Shown here piece after piece: positions 15,032-20,864 of a stretch of DNA of 20,864 nt (position 1 is its first letter; each line of letters opens with the position of its first letter). A model generated the notes under the pieces. That model saw nothing but the letters and a program-made list of their open reading frames with translations. It had not been told where the DNA came from and searched no databases. The stretch is from a virus, in IMG/VR virus record IMGVR_UViG_3300032284_001265, positions 1 to 20,864 of that record. One strand, written 5' to 3'. The translations under genes and the position numbers were made by a program.

Positions 15032-15388
15032 TTACATTACCTTATACTCGTCTTTAATTATATCTTCATGAAAATGTTTAGCAAATCGTTGACATAATTT
15101 TTTTCTAACTTCTTTATTAAAAAGATCTTTAGGGTCGTCTATTAGTTCTCGTTCCTTATAAAACTTCATACAACCATGGTTTACTAATGGTAACCATACT
15201 TGTGGATCATGCTCTTTAGATTTTTCAATTTTAATTTTTTTTGCGGCAGGAAGAAAATATTTCTTATGTAGGTCGTCTTGATTTAAAATGTATTCAAATA
15301 CATCATCCATCAACTGTTCTTCTTTGAATTTATGTTTATCTGTGCCATTAAGGCCTTGTGCTTTACCAAAAAATTCGTTTAATAGCAT
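15032..15388 (-). CDS. Uncharacterised phage protein sharing MLLNEFF leader (118 aa)
   Basis: The 118-residue protein is charged and helical, with 'LMDDVFEYILNQDDLHKKYFLPA' early and 'EVRKKLCQRFAKHFHEDI' late. Its first seven residues, MLLNEFF, are identical to those of the large protein encoded one base pair downstream. It has no clear (I/L)xE site after the leader, unlike its neighbours, apart from LNE within the leader. I recall a family of such 'DDxFxYIxNxDDLHxKYFxPA' proteins of unknown function in T4-like cyanophages. A late-type motif (AGCTAAATA) lies about 60 bases upstream, so it probably opens the packaged-protein operon. Confidence 0.75.
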   Translation of the reverse strand: MLLNEFFGKAQGLNGTDKHKFKEEQLMDDVFEYILNQDDLHKKYFLPAAKKIKIEKSKEHDPQVWLPLVNHGCMKFYKERELIDDPKDLFNKEVRKKLCQRFAKHFHEDIIKDEYKVM

Positions 15389-15445
15389 AATAGTTCCATT
15401 AGTCGATACTGGAGCCGCAGTAATACTACAACTCTGTTAATTGAG

Positions 15446-15452
15446 TATTTAG
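15446..15452 (-). promoter_or_regulatory. Candidate late promoter (AGCTAAATA) for the packaged-protein operon
   Basis: CTAAATA, preceded by AG, lies in the 77-base gap between the 137-residue and the 118-residue genes. It resembles the T4 late -10 element and faces the operon that runs from 15388 to 9243. It repeats a nine-base string found upstream of the polymerase gene. Confidence 0.5.
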
Positions 15453-15465
15453 CTGGATTTATCTA

Positions 15466-15879
15466 TTAGTGATTATAGCTGATTGAGTGCATTGAACCCT
15501 GTGAAAAGGTCACTACACCACGAACCCACACGAACAGGCCTGTAAAATTAGCGTATTGTGTGTTATTTGAGCCAGGATAAGGATAAGATATGTCGGTTCC
15601 TGCAATATCAAACCAATCGGTTTGTGTACTACTAACATCGATAGGGTTAGTTGCAAGTGTTCCTTGCATCTTAATTTCACCTATAAAGTTTTGCGTTACT
15701 GTATAAGCAACTGTATGTAATCCGTCACTTGATCCGAAATACCCGTCACCTTTTTCTTGATTACTAATAAAAGTCAAATTACCAGTGGTCATTTGTGGGT
15801 ATACCAATGCAACTGTTGTTGCTGTTGTGCTGGTGTTAACAGATTGTACGAATGTTAATTGTGTGCTTAAACTTGCCAT
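15466..15879 (-). CDS. Probable beta-rich virion protein (137 aa)
   Basis: The 137-residue protein is rich in Thr, Ser, Gly, Asn and aromatics, with alternating strand-like segments and almost no charge, typical of tail, neck or fibre components. The C-terminus 'NFTGLFVWVRGVVTFSQGSM' resembles the ends of small structural proteins in T4-like marine phages, a comparison I cannot verify. It has no signal peptide. A GGGA ribosome site lies nine bases before the ATG, and a late-type promoter GAATAAATA lies about 22 bases upstream, which fits a virion gene. The exact part of the particle is unknown. Confidence 0.7.
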   Translation of the reverse strand: MASLSTQLTFVQSVNTSTTATTVALVYPQMTTGNLTFISNQEKGDGYFGSSDGLHTVAYTVTQNFIGEIKMQGTLATNPIDVSSTQTDWFDIAGTDISYPYPGSNNTQYANFTGLFVWVRGVVTFSQGSMHSISYNH

Positions 15880-15900
15880 GTCTTATAGTCCCGAATACAG

Positions 15901-15909
15901 TATTTATTC
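15901..15909 (-). promoter_or_regulatory. Candidate late promoter (GAATAAATA) for the virion-type gene
   Basis: The minus strand reads GAATAAATACTG, one base from the T4 late element TATAAATA, overlapping the stop of the upstream gene. A start about six bases downstream would leave a 15-base leader containing the GGGA ribosome site. The same nine-base string precedes the plus-strand nucleotidyltransferase gene. Confidence 0.55.
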
Positions 15910-16608
15910 TTTAGCAACGGAACTTCTAAGTATGTAATTATCAACTTTGCGAATATTTCCAGTAAGGAACATTCCTACTAACGATAGCATAGGACCATTA
16001 TTTACATACAAAAAGGGTTCGTTCGCCCATTTTCTTTCATTGCGTAACCATCTAGATGTTTCTTTGGATACATGTATTTGCTCTTGCTTATATCTACTTA
16101 ACCAGTTAATTAATGTTTGTCTTTTATCTGAGCTAATGTTTGTTTTTAAACTAATTTTATATTCGTATTTTCCGTGAGGCAATTGGTCAACTAATAGTTT
16201 TTTTGTTCCGTTTACCTTCATAAAATCTAAATCAGCCTGACTAGCAGGTTCTGCTATTTCTCTAATCCATTCTTTTGTTTCAGCCTGAATCTCTTGATAT
16301 AATGCATAATCGGTAGTATAAAAATCTACGTATGACATTTCTGCCCTAGTTTTTATATCTTTTTGATCTTCATTAATTACATACTTATTAACCTTATTGC
16401 TGTATCTTTTAAGATCATCTTTTTGTTCTTGGCTAAAACGAGTTCTTTTCCACAGGTAATTTCTAGCTTCTGTCTGTTTCGGATCATTGCAAAACTTTTC
16501 TACAAAGTCATATCCGCAATGCACCAAAAGGCTAGCACCTTTTGAAAAAGTGCTAACCTTATATGGATATTTTCCATAAAATAATTTATTGATTTTCTTG
16601 ATCAACAT
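15904..16608 (-). CDS. Uncharacterised basic phage protein (234 aa)
   Basis: The 234-residue protein begins 'MLIKKINKLFYGKYPYKVST' and is rich in Lys, Tyr and Trp. Helical charged stretches follow ('DKRQTLINWLSRYKQEQIHV', 'SRWLRNERKWANEPFLYVNN'), and it has a more hydrophobic end 'GPMLSLVGMFLTGNIRKV'. No known domain is recognised. The ATG lies 23 bases inside the end of the clpA-like gene, with AAGG nine bases before it, so expression is coupled to the unfoldase. A strong terminator-like hairpin lies within its codons 17-27 (16528-16560). The tail segment could contact a membrane but is too short and polar for a sure helix. Function is unknown. Confidence 0.72.
   Translation of the reverse strand: MLIKKINKLFYGKYPYKVSTFSKGASLLVHCGYDFVEKFCNDPKQTEARNYLWKRTRFSQEQKDDLKRYSNKVNKYVINEDQKDIKTRAEMSYVDFYTTDYALYQEIQAETKEWIREIAEPASQADLDFMKVNGTKKLLVDQLPHGKYEYKISLKTNISSDKRQTLINWLSRYKQEQIHVSKETSRWLRNERKWANEPFLYVNNGPMLSLVGMFLTGNIRKVDNYILRSSVAKE
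16528..16560 (-). terminator. Intragenic terminator-like hairpin early in the 234-aa gene
   Basis: The RNA of the minus strand has an 11-base stem AAGGUUAGCAC / GUGCUAGCCUU with one G-U pair and an 11-base loop, in which UUU/AAA can extend pairing. It is followed by UUGG, so the U-tract is only four long. It lies 48-80 bases after the start codon and just after the clpA-like gene. It could attenuate read-through or be a by-product of coding. Confidence 0.4.
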
Positions 16609-18859
16609 CTTCTTCTACCTTAGTTTTATCAACCGGTAATACCTCGATGAATTTTAATTTTAATTTACCTTCTTCTGCTGTAACTTCTACAATACCACCG
16701 TTTACTAAATTACCAAACAGAATTTCTTTACTTAGTGGCTTTTTAATCATGTCATCGATTGTTCGTTGTAATGGTCGAGCTCCCATTTTACGATTAAAGC
16801 CCTTCTTAATCAACAGCTCACCTGCATCACCGTCAAGTTTAACATGAACATTTTTATCTTTCAACAAAGAATTAAGCTCGTCGATAAATTTCTTAACAAT
16901 CTTAGCCATTGTATTATGATCAAGTTTTCCAAACTTAATAATACCATCTAATCGATTACGGAATTCTGGTTTAAAAAATGCGTTAATTGCTTCATCGGTT
17001 TCGTCACCTCTTTCAAGAGTACCAAAGCCAACAGCATTACGATCATTATCTGCAGATCCTAAGTTACTTGTCATAATAATAATAGCATTGCGGCCGTCTG
17101 CTTTTTTACCGTTGCTTCCTGTAATAAACCCATTATCCATTAGTCCTAACAATACATGACTTACGGAAGGATGAGCTTTTTCAATCTCATCAAACAATAA
17201 AATACCGTTTGGATGTTCTTGCAGTTTAGTAATTAGTTGTCCTGCATTATCTTCAAATCCTACATAACCAGGAGGGGCTCCGATAAATTTTGCAACACTA
17301 TGTTGTTCTTGATATTCGCTCATATCAAATCTAATTAATTCTACACCCATACCTTCTGCAAGTACCTTAGCGGTTTCAGTTTTGCCAACACCAGTTGGGC
17401 CTGTAAACAAAAAATTACCTACTGGTTTATTAATACTTTTGAGACCTGCTTGAGCGATAAAAATTTTATCTAATAAAATATCAATAGCCTGTTCCTGACC
17501 ATACACCTTACTTCGCATATTTTTGTCAAGATCTTTTAAGTTTTTATTTTCTTTGGCCGCCACTTGTTCTAAAGGCAAGTTAGTTGTTTTTGCTACTTCA
17601 AATACAATTTCATTATGGTCAACAATTCCACCTTCTTCATCTCTAACTTTAAAACGAGCACAGGCACAATCAATTAGATCGATTGCTTTATCTGGTAATC
17701 TTTTATCTGTCATATATTTGATAGAATATTTTACTGAATCAATAACCGCTTGATTAGTAATTTTAACACCGTGATGTTTTTCGTAATACTTGCGCAGTCC
17801 TTTAATAATTTTAATAGCGGTCGCTTCTGATGGTTCGTCAACAGTGATACGTTGGAAACGACGCATCAAAGCACGATCCTTTTCAAAGTGTTTACGATAT
17901 TCTTCCCATGTAGTTGACGCAATAACTTTAATTGTGCCTTTACTTAATACTGGTTTTAACATATTTGCCATATCGTTAGAGCCGCCACTTACTGCACCGG
18001 CGCCACTCATCATATGAGCTTCATCGATAAACAAAATGCAATTCTTTTTACGTTCAAGTGCGGTTAATACCATTTTTAAACGTTCTTCAAAATCTCCTCG
18101 ATATTTGCTGCCGGCAAGCATGGCGCTGATATCTAAATTATATACAGTACAATCTTTGATAAATTTAGGAACATTACCTTCAATGATTCTACGTGCAAGT
18201 CCTTCTGCTATGGCAGTTTTACCTACGCCAGGATCACCGACTAACATAACATTAGCCTTATGTCTACGTGCCAATACTAATGTAATATCTTCAATTTCTT
18301 TTTCTCGTCCAATCACAGGATCGATTTGTTTGCTCTTAGCCTTGGCGGTTAGATTTGTACAATACTGTACAATTAATCGTTCAAGTTGTCTAACATTAAC
18401 TTCTTTACTTTCGCCTTCTTCTGAACTAGCTTCGTTATTAACAAATTCAATAAATTTATCTTTGTCAATCTTAGCTTTACGCATGAAGAAATTAGCAAAA
18501 CTTTTCTTTTCTGAAAATAAACTAATAAAACAATCTATAGGTTCAATGATATTTCTACCATTAAACAATACCTGCGTAAATGCACGGTTTAACATGCGTT
18601 CTACATTATTTGTTTTTTTAGGTCTTTGATCAGGTTTGTTCGTTTTAATATCCTGAAGATCATCTTGAATAAATTTTTCAAGATTCTTTTTTAGATCTTC
18701 AACTTCTGCACCAAAGTCTGTTAACAGTTGACCAAATTTTTGATCCGTAACTAGGCTATATAAGAAATGCTCGAGTGTAATATACTCGTGCTGATTTTTG
18801 GCGGCAAGTAAAACAGCCCGTTCAAAAATACCTTCTAAATCGCTATTTGGTTCTAACAT
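16586..18859 (-). CDS. clpA: ClpA-like AAA+ unfoldase
   Basis: The 757-residue protein is the usual length of ClpA (758 in E. coli). It has a Clp N-domain (1-140), a first AAA+ module with Walker A 'GDPGVGKT' (208-215), pore loop 'KYRG' (252-255) and Walker B 'ILFIDEAH' (275-282), then a second with 'GPTGVGKT' (487-494), pore loop 'GYVG' (531-534), 'ILLFDEIE' (553-560) and sensor 'GARPLQR' (693-699). There is no coiled-coil M domain, so it is not ClpB or ClpC. 'NAVGFGT' (609-614) sits where ClpA has IGL, the ClpP-docking tripeptide, and reads VGF. No clpP gene is in the window, so it may use host ClpP or act alone. Start and upstream stop share one base (TAATG). Confidence 0.95.
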   Translation of the reverse strand: MLEPNSDLEGIFERAVLLAAKNQHEYITLEHFLYSLVTDQKFGQLLTDFGAEVEDLKKNLEKFIQDDLQDIKTNKPDQRPKKTNNVERMLNRAFTQVLFNGRNIIEPIDCFISLFSEKKSFANFFMRKAKIDKDKFIEFVNNEASSEEGESKEVNVRQLERLIVQYCTNLTAKAKSKQIDPVIGREKEIEDITLVLARRHKANVMLVGDPGVGKTAIAEGLARRIIEGNVPKFIKDCTVYNLDISAMLAGSKYRGDFEERLKMVLTALERKKNCILFIDEAHMMSGAGAVSGGSNDMANMLKPVLSKGTIKVIASTTWEEYRKHFEKDRALMRRFQRITVDEPSEATAIKIIKGLRKYYEKHHGVKITNQAVIDSVKYSIKYMTDKRLPDKAIDLIDCACARFKVRDEEGGIVDHNEIVFEVAKTTNLPLEQVAAKENKNLKDLDKNMRSKVYGQEQAIDILLDKIFIAQAGLKSINKPVGNFLFTGPTGVGKTETAKVLAEGMGVELIRFDMSEYQEQHSVAKFIGAPPGYVGFEDNAGQLITKLQEHPNGILLFDEIEKAHPSVSHVLLGLMDNGFITGSNGKKADGRNAIIIMTSNLGSADNDRNAVGFGTLERGDETDEAINAFFKPEFRNRLDGIIKFGKLDHNTMAKIVKKFIDELNSLLKDKNVHVKLDGDAGELLIKKGFNRKMGARPLQRTIDDMIKKPLSKEILFGNLVNGGIVEVTAEEGKLKLKFIEVLPVDKTKVEEDVDQENQ

Positions 18860-19365
18860 TATATACCTTTCCTTTTATTTGGTTTTGATTTTTTAACAGC
18901 CAACGCCCATTTAAGCGGGCTTACACGATCTTGAAATACAATACCTTCTAAATGATCGTGTTCGTGTAAGAATACTTTACAATCATATCCTTCAAATTCT
19001 GCTGTTTCGGTTTCCCCGTCTGAATTTTGATATTCTACCTTTATTGCAGATGGTCTTTTTATATTAATAAAAATTCCTGGAAAACTTAAACAACCTTCTT
19101 CTAAATCTAATACATCACTTGTACTAGCTATTATCTTTGGATTAAAATACGCTTTTGCCATTAAGAAATTTGTTTTATCTCCTAATGTAAAAACTCTAGC
19201 ACGAATACCTACTTGGTTTGCGGCTAGGCCGATTCCCTTGTTGGCAAACATAGTGGCCAACATTTCTCTTTCGAGTTCTTTTGGATCCATAACAGGATTC
19301 TCAAAATCAAAGTCGGGCATTCGTTCTCTTAAAATTGGATCTGGAAATTTTACAATTTGTAACAT
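18859..19365 (-). CDS. def: Peptide deformylase
   Basis: The 168-residue enzyme has all three motifs: 'GIGLAANQ' (44-51), 'EGCLS' (90-94, metal ligand Cys92) and 'HEHDH' (134-138, metal ligands His134 and His138, catalytic Glu135). It removes the formyl group from new proteins. The length is that of bacterial deformylases, and unlike many phage versions the C-terminal part is kept, with a basic tail 'KKSKPNKRKGI'. GGAG from the end of the dnaJ-like gene lies 11 bases before ATG. The gene is eight bases after dnaJ and overlaps clpA by one base, so the three are one operon. Phage deformylases are known from marine T4-like phages; their role is thought to be processing of fast-made phage or photosystem proteins. 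Confidence 0.96.
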   Translation of the reverse strand: MLQIVKFPDPILRERMPDFDFENPVMDPKELEREMLATMFANKGIGLAANQVGIRARVFTLGDKTNFLMAKAYFNPKIIASTSDVLDLEEGCLSFPGIFINIKRPSAIKVEYQNSDGETETAEFEGYDCKVFLHEHDHLEGIVFQDRVSPLKWALAVKKSKPNKRKGI

Positions 19366-19373
19366 GTAGATAT

Positions 19374-20222
19374 TTACTCCGAGAGTCGTCTTACTAAATC
19401 TTTTTGTTCTTCTGTTAAATTAGTAGGAATTATTATTTTTAATTTTAACATCATGTTACCTTTAAATCTATAATCATTTTGATTAGGCATGCCATAACCG
19501 TGCAGTCTTAAAGTTGCACCCGGTTGAATACCAGGCGGAACAGTTGCAAGTACCTGACGCCTATCTATGCAATCTACTGTTATATTTTTTCCAAGTATAG
19601 CATCCCACACTGAAATGTCTACTTCTCGGACTAGGTCATCACCTTCTCTTTTAAATAATATATGAGGTTGTACATTTACAGTTAAATGTATATCACCTGG
19701 AGGTAGGTGCTTGTGCGTTTGATCTCCAACTCCGCCAACTCGTAAAGTTACGCCGTCATTAATACCTGGAGGAATTTTAATTTCAATAGTTCTAAGTTCT
19801 CCGCTTGGTAAAGTAAAACTAGCAACTACATCTTTACCTTTATAAGCATCTTCTAATGTTATATGAGTGTGCAATCCTATTGTTTGATTTCTTTGTTGAG
19901 GTCGACGTTGTTGAAATGCTCCACCAAATGGACCAAAAGGACTTCCACCAAACATTTGTGAAAGTATCTCATCCATACCAGGAGGCACACCATTAAATCC
20001 TCCTCCCATGTTTCCAAATTGTGGTTGAGGATTATCATATTGAGATCTTTTTTGAGGATCGCTAAGTGTAGCGTAGGCTTCTTGAATTTTTTTAAATTCT
20101 GTATCATCACCACCTGTTCGGTCAGGATGGTGCTTCATGGCCAATTTTCGATAGGCCTTTTTTATGTCATCATCTGATGCGTTTTTAGCAACGCCTAATG
20201 TTTGATAATAATCCACATGCAT
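19374..20222 (-). CDS. DnaJ/CbpA-like co-chaperone without zinc finger
   Basis: The 282-residue protein has a J domain at the N-terminus ('[20 protein letters not shown]', HPD motif 32-34), a Gly/Phe-rich linker (about 65-115) and two C-terminal substrate-binding domains ('[18 protein letters not shown]', '[19 protein letters not shown]'). The CxxCxGxG zinc repeats of DnaJ are absent, so it is class II, like CbpA. It should stimulate a host DnaK, as the HPD motif is intact. No dnaK or grpE gene is in the window. The start ATG at 20222 follows a strong sigma70-type promoter and has only a weak GGA ribosome site. It leads the dnaJ-def-clpA cassette. Confidence 0.95.
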   Translation of the reverse strand: MHVDYYQTLGVAKNASDDDIKKAYRKLAMKHHPDRTGGDDTEFKKIQEAYATLSDPQKRSQYDNPQPQFGNMGGGFNGVPPGMDEILSQMFGGSPFGPFGGAFQQRRPQQRNQTIGLHTHITLEDAYKGKDVVASFTLPSGELRTIEIKIPPGINDGVTLRVGGVGDQTHKHLPPGDIHLTVNVQPHILFKREGDDLVREVDISVWDAILGKNITVDCIDRRQVLATVPPGIQPGATLRLHGYGMPNQNDYRFKGNMMLKLKIIIPTNLTEEQKDLVRRLSE

Positions 20223-20230
20223 CCAATAGA

Positions 20231-20263
20231 AAAGGTATAGTACAACTAGTATACTATACCTTT
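20231..20263 (-). promoter_or_regulatory. Twelve-base inverted repeat over the dnaJ promoter start
   Basis: AAAGGTATAGTA-N9-TACTATACCTTT is a perfect inverted repeat that covers the end of the promoter spacer, part of the -10 and the transcription start. It could be a repressor operator. In RNA made from upstream it can also act as a weak terminator (AU-rich stem followed by TTTTCTATT), ending the exported-protein transcript. Confidence 0.55.
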
Positions 20264-20276
20264 AAATGCTAGTCAA
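20248..20276 (-). promoter_or_regulatory. Sigma70-type promoter of the dnaJ-def-clpA operon
   Basis: TTGACT (20276-20271), a 17-base spacer and TATACT (20253-20248) each match the consensus at five of six bases. The start of transcription would fall near 20241, about 20 bases before the ATG at 20222. It drives the proteostasis cassette independently of the genes to the right. Confidence 0.75.
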
Positions 20277-20280
20277 GTAA

Positions 20281-20484
20281 TTATTTTTTACTTGGTACCG
20301 CAGTCCCGTCCAATTTTTCATGTACTTTGATTTTTTTACATTCTTGTACGGGTTTTCCATCTTTACCTACAACAGGCTTGCCGGCCTTGTCGACTTTGTC
20401 ATGGCACACTTCTTTCATTTCACCACCCGCATAGGCTGTGCCCACCAATGCCAAACTTGCTATCAATGCTAATATTTTTTTCAT
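20281..20484 (-). CDS. Small exported protein (67 aa precursor)
   Basis: The open frame reaches back to 20511, but AAAGGA six bases before the ATG at 20484 marks that start. The product starts 'MKKILALIASLALVGTAYAG', a classic signal peptide with a cut after AYA (residue 19), leaving a mature peptide of about 48 residues. The mature part is basic and has two cysteines ('EVCHDKVDK', 'VQECKKIKV') that could form a disulfide, and a 'KAGKPVVGKDGKPVQE' repeat-like stretch (two K-x-G-K-P-V units). It is therefore probably periplasmic. The ribosome site overlaps the stop of the upstream gene (20495). Candidate roles are envelope change, lysis or exclusion; none can be shown. Confidence 0.8.
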   Translation of the reverse strand: MKKILALIASLALVGTAYAGGEMKEVCHDKVDKAGKPVVGKDGKPVQECKKIKVHEKLDGTAVPSKK

Positions 20485-20494
20485 AATAATTCCT

Positions 20495-20864
20495 TTATAA
20501 AATAGGATCATCCGCTGGTACAGGACCTAGTTTACCGCCAAACCCTGGAGCAACTTGACCAGTTACTGGTGCTGGTGTGTTTGGTGTTGAACTACCAAAC
20601 CCTGATGTTGTTGGTGCTGTAGTTGCGGGTGTTGCTCCTGACCCGCTATTAAAACCCGATCCAAAACCTCCTGCTGTTGCTGAAGGTGTTGTTGAACCAA
20701 AACCGCCTGAGGAACCGAATCCTCCTGACGCAGGTGCGCCAAATGCTGGAGCCCCGCCAAATGATGAGTTGTTTCCACCGCCAAATCCTCCTGAGTTCAT
20801 ACTGCCGCCAAAGCCACCTCCCATTCCGCCCATACCAGCCGGAACGCCTGACATGTTAGTATTA
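20495..20864 (-). CDS. Gly/Phe-rich protein with acidic tip, 5' end cut by window edge (possible SSB/gp32-like tail)
   Basis: The frame is open to the right edge and no in-frame stop lies upstream of the first ATG (20854), so I treat it as the C-terminal part of a larger protein. The visible 119+ residues are almost entirely low complexity: GFGG, FG and SGGFG repeats, then Thr/Pro/Ala-rich linkers. They end in 'GGKLGPVPADDPIL'. This layout, a flexible Gly-rich linker and a short acidic hydrophobic tip, is that of single-stranded DNA-binding proteins (DDDIPF tip in E. coli SSB). A T4 gp32 equivalent would suit a replication-gene context. A Gly-rich virion protein is the alternative. No folded domain is in view. 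Confidence 0.6.
   Translation of the reverse strand, partial: NTNMSGVPAGMGGMGGGFGGSMNSGGFGGGNNSSFGGAPAFGAPASGGFGSSGGFGSTTPSATAGGFGSGFNSGSGATPATTAPTTSGFGSSTPNTPAPVTGQVAPGFGGKLGPVPADDPIL

Noticed and set aside
18036-18629. A 197-residue open frame on the plus strand opposite the clpA-like gene
   Set aside because: It lies fully antisense to strongly conserved ClpA motifs; it has no ribosome site or recognisable domain, and long antisense frames are common opposite conserved genes.
16586-18859. Naming the unfoldase ClpB
   Set aside because: There is no coiled-coil M domain between the ATPase modules, the length is that of ClpA, and a ClpP-loop-like VGF is present.
19366-19380. GTAAATA upstream of the deformylase gene as a late promoter
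   Set aside because: It overlaps the end of dnaJ, differs from the late element at the conserved first bases and is explained by the coding sequence and stop codon.
1-20864. tRNA genes, CRISPR arrays, insertion sequences and attachment sites
   Set aside because: The gaps between genes are all shorter than about 80 bases, and no cloverleaf, spaced direct repeats, transposase or tRNA-end duplication was seen.

Overview
The window looks like part of the genome of a T4-like (myovirus-type) phage of a Gram-negative, probably aquatic, host. No database search was possible. The evidence is a family-B DNA polymerase of the gp43 type, a gp45-type sliding clamp, a DsbA-like small DNA-binding protein, T4-style late promoter motifs ((C/A)TAAATA forms), and very dense packing with 1-4 bp overlaps on one strand. 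The DNA is AT-rich. All genes but one run on the minus strand, so they are transcribed from high to low coordinates. No tRNA, CRISPR array, insertion sequence or gene-free stretch longer than about 80 bases was seen.

Right end (20.9-16.6 kb): the Gly/Phe-rich, acidic-tipped tail of a gene cut by the window edge (possibly a single-stranded DNA-binding protein), a small exported protein, and then, behind a good sigma70-type promoter, a compact protein-quality cassette of a DnaJ/CbpA-like co-chaperone, peptide deformylase and a ClpA-type AAA+ unfoldase. Middle (16.6-9.2 kb): a series of virion-type or packaged-protein genes. It includes a 1410-residue protein with three successive nucleotidyl-transfer folds (pol-beta-like, ligase/adenylyltransferase-like, HIGH-type cytidylyltransferase-like). 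Several of these proteins start with a peptide resembling the T4 capsid-targeting sequence (MKTYQEFIAEA) and an (I/L)xE prohead-protease site, which suggests they are packaged and injected. Then come DsbA and a small winged-helix-like regulator, each with its own sigma70-type promoter. A terminator separates them from the only plus-strand gene, a second pol-beta-like nucleotidyltransferase that also carries the targeting peptide.

Left part (7.4-0 kb): a small membrane protein, DNA polymerase, sliding clamp, and then a probable DNA-modification module: a DpdA-like guanine transglycosylase, an unrecognised 176-residue protein, and a QueD-fold protein that keeps the zinc histidines but lacks the catalytic residues of QueD. 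A small conserved-looking protein and a GT-B-type glycosyltransferase cut by the left edge follow. The simplest reading is that the phage replaces guanines with a 7-deazaguanine after replication. The modification genes sit directly behind the replication genes.

The most interesting points are the three-enzyme packaged protein and its possible processing sites, the set of capsid-targeting peptides, the DnaJ-deformylase-ClpA cassette with a ClpP-docking-like VGF loop, the atypical QueD-like enzyme beside DpdA, and the dsbA promoter placed inside a hairpin that would hide the ribosome-binding site on read-through RNA.
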